Source of the DNA: Dysidea avara | Taxonomy: Eukaryota; Porifera; Demospongiae; Dictyoceratida; Dysideidae | DNA length: 64,000 nucleotides | Assembly: GCF_963678975.1 (NCBI RefSeq) | Contig: NC_089281.1 | Location: 11,619,277 to 11,683,276, forward strand | Direction: 5' to 3' | Shown here: piece after piece, positions 1 through 11,269 of the stretch | How positions within the stretch are numbered: the stretch's first letter is position 1 | Layout of the letters: the number at the start of each line of letters is the position of its first letter | Made by a program: the position numbers and the translations under genes | The notes under the pieces: generated by a model | Told to the model about the DNA's origin: nothing | Database searches by the model: none | What the model saw: the letters and a program-made list of their open reading frames with translations, nothing else

Positions 1-644
1 GCTCACCAAGTGGCTCTTTATTTGAGTCAAAATTTTCAGTGTCCTTGTCAAGTCATATGGATCAGTTTGTATGTGATCTCTCATCTGTTACAGCATAACA
101 TCTTTTCACAACTGAGGACCAATCTCATGTATTGGGACGGAGTACATTAACTAATAAGTATCGAGCTTAAGACACACGTTGCATACCATGCAACCCAAAT
201 AGCCAAGTGCACCACATCACAGGAACTATATACGATAATAGGTATTCCAGGTTTTATAATAAAATTCCCCCAATATAGAACCATTATCCTACGTTTTGTA
301 ACCTTTTAAGACTTGACGTAGTGTATGCAGAATTATGAAACTTTAAAAATGTAGACTACTGTCAGATGGAAGGTATTTTACTGTATGCTTACTTAATGGT
401 ACAAAGTTAGCTTACTTTATTTGGGTCCTCAATTTCATAATAAATTTTTCTAATGGTTGTGCATAATTACCAACTTAAAGGTATGTTTAATTAAATTTGG
501 CCCACAACTGAATGACAAAATTAAATTATTGTGACAGTGTAGGTACTATATGGCTTCCTGTGCTGTATGGAAGAGCCCAGAGAAAACATGTAACTTATTT
601 AGTTATAAAACAACATGATAAGCAAGCCAAAGTAGCCAAATTTC
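1..644. other. AT-rich non-coding stretch
   Basis: I see no coding exon, RNA gene or clear repeat boundary here. Open frames are short and show no recognisable protein. Confidence 0.5.
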
Positions 645-860
645 AACCATAACTAACGAGATTAGTAACTTCGTTACTTGTAGTAATAATATTACATAAT
701 ATTAGACTCGTTACAGTAACTATATTACTTAGGTAGCTAACGCGTTACAAATGTAAGTAAAGTAACTTGCGTTATACAACCCGTTTTTATAGCCTATTCG
801 TTATATTACTTAGTTACCACAAAAGTAATAATATTACGTAACGCGTTACTCCCAACACTG
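645..860 (-). mobile_element. Truncated hAT-type MITE, inverted copy of the 55596 element
   Basis: The segment is rich in GTAAC/GTTAC runs and ends with GTTACTCCCAACACTG, the complement of the CAGTGTTGGG terminus typical of hAT-derived MITEs. It matches the first ~220 bp of the complete element at 55596-56118 in reverse orientation. No left terminus is visible, so this copy is truncated. Confidence 0.75.
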
Positions 861-894
861 ACTGTCTGGATCAGTGAATCATTCAGATTGGCAG

Positions 895-1290
895 TGGGTG
901 GGGTCTGGGCACGAGACCAGGTGAAACTGTGTACAAAAAGTTTGGCGCTGCCGGAATGTTGGAGGCTCCAATCAGATCGCTCCATTTCAAATTGATTATG
1001 TAATGCGTACATTTCAAAAGATTCGCGGCTTACGGTTAATTACATCCGGTGACTCTGCCGCTTAAACTCATTGAGAAAACAGCCATACAATTCTGTTGGG
1101 TTCGTTTTAAATAAAGTAGCGCTATTAGTTTGGTGATGCTGTAAGCGGATCTGGTTGAATGGATGTTGTGACGTAAGCAGTGCACTTACGTAACAGGTAA
1201 ACGTCATCCAATAAACATTCCAGCGCTCAAACTTTTTGTACACAGTTTCACCAGACCCTGCTCTTGTTAGGGTCGGGCGCTGCGAGACTA
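895..1290. mobile_element. MITE with inverted repeats, damaged left end
   Basis: About 30 bp at 921-950 (GTGAAACTGTGTACAAAAAG and onward) recur inverted at 1222-1251. The right end closes with GGGTCGGGCGCTGCGAGACTA, resembling the TAGTCTSGCGSCGCCCG ends of the elements at 5905-6514. The left terminus is diverged or truncated. No protein is encoded. Confidence 0.65.
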
Positions 1291-2019
1291 TGTATCACCC
1301 AAACACTAAAAGTCACAATCAGTTAGTCAGGTTTTCAAAATATGGTTTGTGGACAAATTGCACATCAGTGGTTTTGGGTTAAAGAATTCAAGGCAAGGGA
1401 ACTGATATGAGAGTAACATCAGATATACATCAATTTAGAGCATTGCCAGCATTTATAGCTGCTTGTACAGTTTCCTGCCAGAAAAATCTGAAGTCCAGAA
1501 ACAAGATACTGGCTCCTTAGTGGCTGATGTACAGCAGAATCAACACAGAAAATGTTTGGCCAACTGTAATAACAGGTCATCCACCAGTGCACCACTGGTT
1601 CCCCAAGGCCAGAAATCACTATTAGAGCTTGCTACACCACCCAGAAAAGACGGCTCTTAAAACCAACCTCAATATATGTGAGACTTGTAAGGTACCCACT
1701 AGTAATTTAATTTGATTTTGCTTGAAATATTGGACCAGTTTTGTAAAATCTCATCACATATCGTGTGTTAAACTGAATTGCTTTAGGAAATAGTGTCAAG
1801 TCTTGCGGTACAGGCTTTTAGTCTTTTACGTGTCCCTAGTGAGATATTGGTTTTTGAATTTGTGACAACCTGATCTACATGTGTGCAGCTGGAGGGCATG
1901 TCCCAGGCAATTTACATTACATTTGATGGCTGGTAACTGTCAAGTCTAGAGACCAGTTTATGACTATATAAAACATGCAGTGTGTCCTCGGGTGGATATG
2001 GCATCACTATACAGCTATG
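1291..2019. other. Non-coding stretch
   Basis: No supported gene or repeat boundary seen. The two overlapping opposite-strand ORFs near 1420-1660 have no recognisable content. Confidence 0.45.
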
Positions 2020-2185
2020 TGCACTTCATGGCCTCATTAATAAGACCATGCACCCCATTATAGTTACCATGTCAAGTAGGTCTCAAAAATAGAATCGTGA
2101 CTTCATTAATAAGACCACCTGGTTTTGAATAGTCATGGATATGACCTAAGTTTAGGTCACATCTTCATGTGATTAGAGGGACAAA
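2020..2185. repeat. Interspersed repeat shared with 14025-14230
   Basis: CCTCATTAATAAGACCA units followed by a CCATGTCAAGTAGGTCTCAAA-like block match the CCTCATTTATAAAACCA block and its surroundings at 14025-14160. The unit is non-coding and of unknown class. Confidence 0.5.
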
Positions 2186-2792
2186 CTATAGTCTTATGTT
2201 CCAGACAGTTTGTGTGTGGGTGGTTTCTTTGCTAGCTGCCCCCATATAAACTGGAATTTGAGACTATGGACAAACATACGTAATCATTCCTCACCTCACG
2301 ATAGTATTAAAGCTAGAGTTAAATCTGACAGTGAGATATCTTTCCTAATGATACACCGCTCAACAATGATCCATATGCCAAACACTGAGTGATTTGTGAT
2401 TGCTGTGCCAGCTCAAACTTAAAGGGATTTTGTCTGAATACTTGGCTCGTATGTTTTCAACTTCTTTCCTATGGCTTTCTAAAGAAACAACAGTACAGGT
2501 GACCTTGTCTCATGTAGCCATATACTAGGATAAAAACCACAATGATAAGGTCACTCCAAATATATTCTCTGTTTCCCACCCTGGAATTATTAGTAGACTC
2601 TATTAGTATCAATTTTGTCAGAATGACAAAGTCGTACAGAAGGACAAGCCTGCAAACGTACTCCCCACAATTAAACATACATACAGTAAGTCAGTAACAT
2701 TAAATCTCGCATTAAATGTACACGAATACAATAACTAAGATGAGACAGATAGCTAATAACAGAGCAATACCAACAGGACAAAAAAGAGAAAG
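2186..2792. other. Non-coding stretch
   Basis: Nothing recognisable on either strand apart from short open frames. Confidence 0.4.
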
Positions 2793-3083
2793 TTATTTGA
2801 ATAGAAATCGGCAAAGGGCAGCACGGAATAGATTTGACTTCTTAATCTGTAGGATGGAATGCGGTATGGTGTTCCAAAGAAAAGGGTAGTTTACAAAAAA
2901 AGAGAAGCGATATGAATTAATAGTAGATATAATTGGTCAGATCGATAGAGGATGAGATCTATTTGTGGTTTCAGGTAATTGAAAATGATTGTGAAAAGGT
3001 AAAGAGCTTCTGTGGTGCAGACTATCATGTACATGGCAAATGGAGAAATACTTGTGGCGCTGCTTGATGGTAGACCAGTGTAA
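2793..3083 (-). pseudogene. LINE reverse-transcriptase ORF, degenerate C-terminal remnant
   Basis: Read on the minus strand, one frame gives STIKQRHKYFSICHVHDSL, then a TNRSHPLS segment with one internal stop, then NSYRFSFFVNYPFLWNTIPH, and ends after SNLFRAALCRFLFK. The motif of an aromatic run followed by W-N-x-I/L-P-H is the usual C-terminal tail of CR1/Jockey-like LINE ORF2 proteins. The internal stop and lack of upstream RT domain show a dead 3' fragment. It differs from the LINE tails at 5128 and 19072. Confidence 0.55.
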
Positions 3084-3580
3084 TGCTTGCATACAGTCAT
3101 CAGAAGATTCGAGTTACTCCAGCTGGACTCAGACATATTTGCATGCAGGTGGGTGGTCCATTTACATTTGATATTGGCAGCTTTTCAAGCCATTATTTGC
3201 CTGGCACAATCATACAAAGCTGTATAAAGCATGATTGATGTTTGTAGTTTCCTTTTCAAGTTGCAAAAATAAAAAAATAACACAAACATGATTTTGTACC
3301 GACTTGACACGCCAGCTGGAACTACTACAAGGTCGATTTTACTGAACCTGTACCGTGACAGTATGTCAAGAAATAATGGAACTGAGAAACGGAATAATGG
3401 AATATTTAGAGCAAACAGTGCAGATGCGAGCAGGTGGACAAATTATTTGGAGTGACCTAAACAGGGGATATGGGAAATGTAAGACTATAGCCGCTACCTG
3501 ACTGTTGATGAAGAATAAATTATGTCCCATCCAGTTGACTATCCATTACAGCTATTCAGCCAACTAGCTAGTAGTGCATT
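3084..3580. other. Non-coding stretch
   Basis: No gene or repeat boundary supported here. Confidence 0.4.
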
Positions 3581-3833
3581 CAGAGGAGGTTGGTCACGTG
3601 TCATAATCCTATGACGCGAAATTATGCAACCAAACATTGTTCTATGTGTTAAGGCTTGTTTAGCAGCTAGGAAAGTAGCGCATTGTACTGAGAAGGCTTG
3701 TAATATCACTGGGACGCTCTGGTATGGATATAAAATCCGTCCTTTAGAATATTAAGAGGTGTGAAGGTTGAATTAGTTCAACCCTTCCTTTGAGATCACG
3801 AGATGAATGATGACGCGTGACCAACCTCCTCTG
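3581..3833. mobile_element. MITE with 9-bp target duplication (Mutator-like)
   Basis: The element starts CAGAGGAGGTTGGTCACG and ends CGTGACCAACCTCCTCTG, an 18-bp inverted pair. The flanks TAGTGCATT (3572-3580) and TAGTGGATT (3834-3842) form a 9-bp duplication with one mismatch, the length expected of Mutator-like elements. It is 253 bp with no coding capacity. Confidence 0.8.
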
Positions 3834-4172
3834 TAGTGGATTATTATTTTAAAATTGGCAATCATGCAGTAGTGAGATTATGTAATCATGAAAAAAGCAG
3901 ATACAGGAAAATTACATGTGGACTGATGATGAACTAATAAGTAAACACCTATCATGTAAGAATGCTGCTGGTGCTTATAGGTCACTTTCTCCCCTGTGTA
4001 TGCACAACATATAGTGCGTGGTGTGATGCACTGCCTCCCCCTCCCCTTCCCCCCACGTACACACAGTGCATGGTGCCAGGTTCAGGGGTGGTCCAACAGT
4101 ACTGAGCTGAAGCTATGGCTACTGATTGAAATAGATCAGGAAAGTTGCAGTAGACAGACCATTGCAATATTA

Positions 4173-4566
4173 TGCACTTGTCAATTTCATGCCCCACCCC
4201 CCACCCCCAGGCGTTCCCACACCTCAGGTGGGGATTTGACATTACTTCTTGTCCCCACCCGTGGGGCAATTGACAGTTGTCCAATTCACCGACCGATTGT
4301 CGGTAGTTGTGGCATTTCTAAACAATAAAATCGCACTTGCTATAATTTTACTAGCTACAGGGCAGGTTTATTACTAGTCACATGCATGAAATATGCGCTT
4401 AGTCATCCTTGAGGTGTTGTCAAATCCCCTACTATGAGGGTGGGGACATAGTGGGGGATTTGACAGCCGATTTTGCCCCAGTAGTGGGGAATTTGACAAC
4501 ACGATTTGTCAAATCCCCTGTATTCCCCCACCCCCCTGGGGGTGGGGCATGAAATTGACAAGTGCA
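4173..4566. mobile_element. MITE with TTA target duplication (PIF/Harbinger-like)
   Basis: Both ends carry TGCACTTGTCAATTTCATGC followed by C-rich sequence, inverted relative to each other (4173-4201 and 4538-4566). The flanks are TTA on each side, the typical PIF/Harbinger 3-bp duplication. Internal GGGGATTTGACA blocks are also partly palindromic. It is 394 bp and non-coding. Confidence 0.75.
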
Positions 4567-5127
4567 TTACTGCTGGCTACATGCACCTAGCTAGCTGACT
4601 GCTGAATCGAGGTGCTGAATACTCTATTAGACTAAGGCCAGGCAAACTTGATTAATTGTTTCTCATCCCCGCCCCCATCCCTTCTTACCCCACTGCCTCT
4701 AATTTCATTATTGCTGTTATCAGTCATGTGCACACGTATTTTGGTCCTAAGAAGGCTGGTTATCATTTTACAGCACAGCAAATCTCAGTTGCATCTCAGA
4801 AACAGTGGTAAAACGTAAGTACTAGTCAGAGTTCTTAAAAGGCTTTAGCTAACCTTTATAGTAACAGACAGCTTAATTTGAGGTATTTTCTTTAACAATG
4901 AATAATGAAAAATGACCTCCCGCCCTCATGGAAATCCGATTTTTTGAAACAGTTAATCAAGTTTACCTGGCCTAATTTGATTCAAGAAGTGTAGGGGCTG
5001 ACAAGGGTCTTCAGCCCATCTAGCCCTAGCCTTCTTGTTTAACCTAGGTAAGTAATGGAATTTAATAATATGCATGACCAAATGACCTGGCTCCTCGGCT
5101 GGCTCACCAGCTGAGCATATGACCAAA
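4567..5127. other. Non-coding stretch
   Basis: No gene or repeat boundary supported. CCTGGCC/GGCCAGG pieces near 4633 and 4970 hint at another old insertion but are too short to call. Confidence 0.4.
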
Positions 5128-5870
5128 CTACAGAAGGCCTCATCTTACCTATTGCTCTCAGTTATGGCGACCGTACCTAATCAAGGACATTTTATGTTTT
5201 GAGCGTATTCAACGTCGAGCAACCAAACACATCTTGAATAATTATAATATCAGCTACAAATCCAGGTTATTAGAACTCCATCTTCTACCATTCATGTATA
5301 TCCTCGAGATTCAGGATGTTTTGTTTGCGATCAACTGAGTCACTTAAGTCACCCACAAGAAACTTTGACATTAATAGGTACATTACATTTACTCAGGGTC
5401 ACACCAGACCCTCTACACATAATAAACTCAAACATCGTCTCCATATTATTATTTATTATTAACACTTTACAGTGACCAGCACTGAAGGTCTACAACAACA
5501 TATTACTAACTTAAATAGAAACTCTTATTTCCATCGTCTTCCTCGTTTGTGAATGCTCTTCCTGTAATCAATACCAATTTATCAATTGCAACCATCAAGG
5601 CTAAACTAAAGAAATTTATGTGGAATCATTTTGTAACTCATTTTGACGATGTTAATCACTGTACCTACCATTATCCGCTATGTCCGTGCAGCAAATGTCA
5701 CGATCTCTCGCCACCATCTAACTTTCAAACACTATAGCTAAGTTATAATTAGTTAAAGTAATTATAACGTATGTATAACTTGTGTTTTTAGGCTGCAAGC
5801 ACCAGTTGCTTGCAGACCCTTGGCATACTTGCTATAAAGTAATAATAAACAAATAAATAAATAAATAAAG
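5128..5870 (+). pseudogene. LINE 3' end with RT C-terminus and AAAT tail
   Basis: One frame reads RPHLTYCSQLWRPYLIKDI followed by FERIQRRATKHILNNY and SRLLELHLLPFMYILEIQD, a classic C-terminal block of a CR1/L2/Jockey-like reverse transcriptase. It is interrupted at the stop near 5338. The ORF end reappears at 5549-5737 (NALPVINTNLSIATIKAKLK, ending FQTL). The 3' UTR holds a GCAAGCACCAGTTGCTTGC hairpin near 5793 and finishes in (AAAT)n at 5851-5868. A second copy of the last ~430 bp lies inverted at 19072-19505, fixing it as a repeat family. Confidence 0.85.
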
Positions 5871-5904
5871 GCCTGACCGTGAGTCCTAGCAGTGCGGGCG
5901 TTAA

Positions 5905-5950
5905 GTCTCGCGGCGCCCGACTCTAAAAAGAGGGTCGGGCGCCGCGAGAC
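5905..5950. repeat. GC-rich hairpin of the TAGTCTSGCG MITE family
   Basis: GTCTCGCGGCGCCCGACTCT pairs with AGAGGGTCGGGCGCCGCGAG across a five-base loop, an almost perfect 46-bp palindrome. The arms resemble the right terminus at 1270-1290 and the ends at 6231-6514. It may be an extreme internal-deletion product. Confidence 0.65.
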
Positions 5951-5975
5951 CATGCGGGCGTGGGAACTGTATGGC

Positions 5976-6090
5976 TAGTCTCGCGTGGCTAGACCGCTTT
6001 TTCTTCCACGGCGCCTCCCTCGAGCAGGCGCTTATAATTTCTAATAGATATGCGCCGTGGGAGAAAAAGCGGTCTGGCCACGCGAGACTA
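5976..6090. mobile_element. 115-bp foldback MITE
   Basis: TAGTCTCGCGTGGCTAGACC and the following GCTTTTTCTTCCACGGCGC are mirrored by GCGCCGTGGGAGAAAAAGC and GGTCTGGCCACGCGAGACTA, giving arms of about 39 bp around a short centre. No clear target duplication was found. Confidence 0.75.
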
Positions 6091-6230
6091 CCAGTGTGCT
6101 ACGACTATCGACCCGACGACTACAAACAATGTTGAACAATCTCCTCAACATCTTTATTCTCGTATTTAATTTTAACTATCCCTATTAGCGATCGGAATTC
6201 TGCTGGTGAAGCAGCAAAGTGACCTTATTG

Positions 6231-6514
6231 TAGTCTGGCGCCGCCCGCCCCTTCGCAAAAAGTAAGGGTCTGGAGAAATACAAATACCTCATCATTTCAA
6301 AAGGAATTCAATTAGACAGCGCACGTAATGCTTGTTACGTCAGATGATTGCACTTCAATTCGAACAAAAGCATTGTGTTGCCAAGGCGATTTCTGTATGA
6401 ACGTCATTGGCATGCACTAATTGGCTAGCGCCGAATCTGGGCGCTAGAAATGATTTAGTATCTGTATTTCACCAGACCCTTACTTTATGCGAAGGGGCGG
6501 GCGGCGCCAGACTA
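6231..6514. mobile_element. 284-bp MITE with perfect 9-bp target duplication
   Basis: The ends TAGTCTGGCGCCGCCCGCCC and GGGCGGGCGGCGCCAGACTA are perfect inverses and the inverted repeats run on for over 40 bp. ACCTTATTG flanks both sides (6222-6230 and 6515-6523). A 9-bp duplication suggests a Mutator-like mobiliser. The interior resembles 1100-1200, so 895-1290 is a relative. Confidence 0.85.
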
Positions 6515-6591
6515 ACCTTATTGGTGCTTACTGTACACAACCAGCAAGATGAAGTAGTCCAGTCGGTGGTCTCATAGACTCAATACATTAA

Positions 6592-6716
6592 CCTAGTAAT
6601 CTCAAGTACTATGAAGTTTTTTTACAGATTTGTGTTCCCAGGTGGTTCTAGAACAAATTCAGCTTGGTTGCCCAAGTGGCAACTTTGGGCAACTCTGGAA
6701 AATTGTGAAAATTTAA
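6592..6716. repeat. Left terminal inverted repeat of the PIN-CXC element
   Basis: It contains TTGGTTGCCCAAGTGGCAAC within a self-complementary TTGCCCAAGTGGCAACTTTGGGCAA block, possibly a protein-binding site. A GTGAAAATTTAAAATGGCC motif at its inner edge recurs at 6845. Confidence 0.8.
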
Positions 6717-7030
6717 AATGGCCTATATGACTATGACCGGCTCCAACAGAAAAACTTTTTTTGTGTAATATGTCTAATATAGGGTTATTGGGGGTGCAGA
6801 ATTCATTTCTGGTGTTAACTTTTGAATCTGAGGTGTAGAACATAGTGAAAATTTAAAATGGCCACCGCAGAAACAATTCACTACAAAAATTAATGCACGA
6901 TGCTTTTAGCATACGGTTAGCTATGGTTTTTGTAGATATTTTCTCATGTCATTTTTTCCACCATAGCATTATATACAAAAATTTAGAATGATTGGTTGAG
7001 ATTACTATACTATAAAACAAAGCTAAGTAG

Positions 7031-8912
7031 CTAGAGCATGTCTAATTCAAAATCCTCTTCAGCAATTATGCAGTTTTCATCATGAACATCACCAGACTCT
7101 CCTTCCTCTTCATCTTCGATCGCAGTGTCACTTTCAAAATAGTCATCATCTGCCTCATTTTCATCTTCTTCACTGCTTGTTCCAGGTCTCACAGAGTGTG
7201 GATTACAGCAGTCTTCTCCACCAGAGCAATTGCAATAGGAAGTGCATGGTACATGCTTTTTGTGACAGCTGCAAGCTTCAGAACTGCATCGCTTGCCTTG
7301 TGCCTTGCAGCTACACTTTATTAAGTCAATTAGTTCAGGTGGAGCTGGAGCACCTGGAGCAATTGCAGGAATCGGAATATCATTTTGGATAATCCATCCA
7401 AAGTGGGTAATGTCTGATGACTGGTCAGGTGGTGCCTGCTGGTCTGCTGCTTTCCATAGCATTACCTGTAGATGTGCCCGCAAAACATGCAGCAAGAGGT
7501 TGGCAGATGTTGGAGGTAAAGCCATGATTTTTGTGGCTTTCTTCTTCTTAGTAAATAGTTTGAAACGAGCATTTTCCATTGAGGTCCCGCTAGGCTGACG
7601 ATAAAGAGCACAGAAAAATTGTTGAGCCGCTTCCATCAAATCAGTGTGGGTGGCGTCTACCTCACCAAGTTCATGGGCTAAACCTGGGAAGTTTCCAGTA
7701 AGCAGGGTGTTAAGTGCACTGATTTTACCCTTGCCATATGGGTACGATACTGTGTCACATCCACTTAGGGCATGCATACCAAGGAGCTGAAAGCATTTTT
7801 CGCCCAAGTCAGCACAAGTAGCATTAATGTCCAGCACTGTCCCATCCCATCTTTCCATCTGTACCTTACATTGCAGTCCAGCTCGATGCACCCAATAGAC
7901 CAATAAAACAAAGACATCAGTGTCATCACTAAGAACACGAATCACACTCTTGCCATGGCTAGCAGCCTGTATGACATACGAAACCATTGTGACATCAGCT
8001 TCATCATGACTAAAGGCACCATCATCCCTAGTTTCCATTGTCACATTGTTATCCATGCTGAAGGTGCACAACACACTTGCCAACCGTCGCTTGTTGTTCT
8101 TGCTTTTGAGAATTGCATCTCTTTTGGGAAGGGGACTAGTGATGGAGAGCTCGTAGTCAACTACCACCTCCCCAGCACGCCGCATTCTCTCATGATCTTT
8201 GGCAGAAGTGTCATTGTATTTGTCAAATACAATGATTTTCTCAGTAGCATCTGGATAACGACTAATCTTACTTTGAATGCAAGCAATCAAATTAGACAGA
8301 TTACCACCATGTGGCCACACAGTGTGATAAAATAGCTGCGAAACATCCACTACAACAGTTTCAGGAGTTACTGGTAAGACATCAAGCACTCCAAGACGTT
8401 TAACTAGAGCAGACTTGTTGGCTTTGCGGAGACAACTGTGTTCATCTAGAAGTGATGAAGGAACTGAACATAGCTCATATGTAAAAAGGTGCTCAAGCTT
8501 TATCTTTCTCCCACCTATCAGGATGCTTAGGGTTTATAGGTTCACACACTTTAGCACAAAATAAACAGTGATTTTTGAACTGAAAATCACCTACTTGTGA
8601 TCTTCTAACCCTAGCTGTTGGAGCCTCTGTGATGTCAGCTTCCGAAGCCTTCCTCTTCCTTGACACAAGTTTCTTTATATGATCCTTTGATGTATACGAA
8701 CAATAACAGTTCTTATGGAGTTCAACTGATGCTTGTTCTCCATGAGAATTTAGAATGCTCTGCAATTTGTTATGAAGCTCCTGGTCACCACGCTCCACTG
8801 CACACTCTATCAGCTTCTTCACTGCTTTTTGTTTGAAAGTGCTAAATTGCCCAGACTTACTACAGATTGGAAGAAAGCACTTTTGATCACCCAATGTAGC
8901 CATCGGAAGCAA
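7031..8912 (-). CDS. PIN/FEN1-like domain protein with C-terminal CXC cysteine module (element-borne, interrupted)
   Basis: There are two minus-strand frames. The N-terminal frame (8912-8493, 139 aa) has cysteine/histidine clusters (CFLPIC, CYCSY, HCLFCAKVC) suggesting zinc binding. The second frame is open from about 8505 to 7031, with a 452-aa part from 8389. It carries ordered PIN/XPG-FEN1-like signatures: an early VVVDVSQL aspartate, IIVFDKYND followed by K/R-rich ERMRR, HDEADVTMV, VLSDDTDVFVL, and SGCDTVS before a GKGK turn. It ends with a CXC-type module (KCSCKAQGKRCSSEACSCHK, then CTSYCNC) and a long acidic tail. The frames are offset and meet at 8493-8505 without a convincing intron, so I infer a frameshift or internal deletion. 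The family seems widespread and multicopy in invertebrates. Nuclease activity is inference. Confidence 0.7.
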
Positions 8913-9349
8913 AAGAAATGTGAAAATTGTTGCAGAAATATGTATTGCAGGATGTCAAACACCTAAAAAACAATTTTTTTAAAGTTGAAAGTAAAGTTTA
9001 CAAAAATGAAACAGAAAAACGTACTGCATTAATTAGAAAACCAGCCAAATGCATCAAATCTACACTTACTCTACTCCTGATCCAATATCAAACCTTGTAG
9101 ATTATCATACAACCAAAACTTAAGTCTGAAAACGAGTGGTAGCTACTCTTCTGCTCCCTTTTAAAAATTAATATAGAACGTCCGTTACCATGGCAACCAA
9201 TTACGTAATTTGTTTTTTGACCTCAAATTAGTATCATCTTGTGCAGAAAAATGTGCTGAATTCAATGGTGCCAAAATTACTTTGATTGTATAAAATCCCG
9301 AAGAGTTATGAACACTAGCTCATATGTAAATTTATGACTTCCTGCATAT

Positions 9350-9473
9350 AAATTTTCGCCAATTTTCTAGAGTTGCCCAAAGTTGCCACTTGGGCAACCA
9401 AGCTGAATCTGTTCTAGAACCACCTTGGAACATAAATCAGAAAAAAAACTTCATAGTTCTTGAGATTACTAGG
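9350..9473. repeat. Right terminal inverted repeat of the PIN-CXC element
   Basis: This is the inverted counterpart of 6592-6716, ending AGATTACTAGG, and includes the same GTTGCCCAAAGTTGCC / TTGGGCAACC block. Confidence 0.8.
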
Positions 9474-9474
9474 T

Positions 9475-9915
9475 TCACAAAATTTCGACTAGACTAAAGC
9501 ATTAAGCACATGTTCATATGCGCACGCATACGTGTTCAATAGTGTTTTCCGGTCTGGTAACGCCCGCCCCTAAACTACTTATTACGCAAAGGAAATCACG
9601 TGCACCCTGCCTGGGGCGAGATTATGCTGTGAATCATTTGCATATCCCGATTCCTCCATAGATTTTAGAGGCACCTGATACACAGCAGGGTGACCTTACA
9701 GTTAGATCATAGCTTTTTCGCTGGATGACAAATGATTTCTATTCAGCACACACACAACTGGATTTGTACACAAAACAGATGACAAAAAGTAGTAAACAGT
9801 TCAGCACAGTATAAACACTCTCACAAGCATGGCAGATAATATATTACTGTACAAACAATTAAATGTCTCTTGACTTTAAAATAGGTGATGATTATACTCT
9901 GAATTAAAAATGTGA
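9475..9915. other. Non-coding, includes the LC3 3' flank
   Basis: No separate gene seen. The part nearest 9915 is expected to be the 3' UTR of the minus-strand LC3 gene. A lone GGTCTGGTAACGCCCGCCCC near 9551 resembles MITE ends at 6231 but has no partner. Confidence 0.45.
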
Positions 9916-11050
<1,135 letters not shown>

Positions 11051-11269
11051 TTTAATTTCTCTCCAGTACAAAATAATCCGAACTGTCCCAGTTAAGTCGA
11101 AACAACACAATCAATGACGAATAACTGAAATCACTTCGACTTTTAAGGAACGCAACTTCTTTGTTTATTTACGGCAAGAAACGATCAAAGAGTCCCGAGT
11201 GATGACTTGTTAGAATTACGTCACAGTGAGCTATATTTGGAGCAACCGCGTTTTCCGAACTGTCAAGTA
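11051..11269. promoter_or_regulatory. Compact bidirectional promoter between LC3 and NXF1
   Basis: Only 219 bp separate the two initiation codons of oppositely transcribed genes, so both 5' UTRs and core promoters must lie here or overlap. It includes two TGACG/CGTCA-like CRE half-site words (ATGACGAA at 11116, TTACGTCACAG at 11216). Promoter function is inferred from arrangement. Confidence 0.7.

Larger units (their letters stand above)
6592..9473. mobile_element. 2.9-kb TIR element carrying a PIN-CXC gene
   Basis: The ends are inverted copies: CCTAGTAATCTCAAG at the left and its complement at the right, with similarity for roughly 120 bp (6592-6716 and 9350-9473) and only a handful of mismatches. 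The left flank is TTAA (6588-6591) and the right is TTCA (9474-9477), consistent with a TTAA duplication with one substitution, as used by Kolobok and piggyBac-type elements. The only sizeable coding content is the minus-strand gene at 7031-8912, and no known transposase domain was recognised. The unit therefore behaves like a DNA transposon whose product is of unfamiliar type, or a non-autonomous unit with cargo. Confidence 0.8.

Noticed and set aside
3982-4328. 100- and 110-aa opposite-strand ORFs
   Set aside because: They overlap a non-coding Harbinger-like MITE, have no recognisable domains, and reflect C-rich low-complexity sequence.
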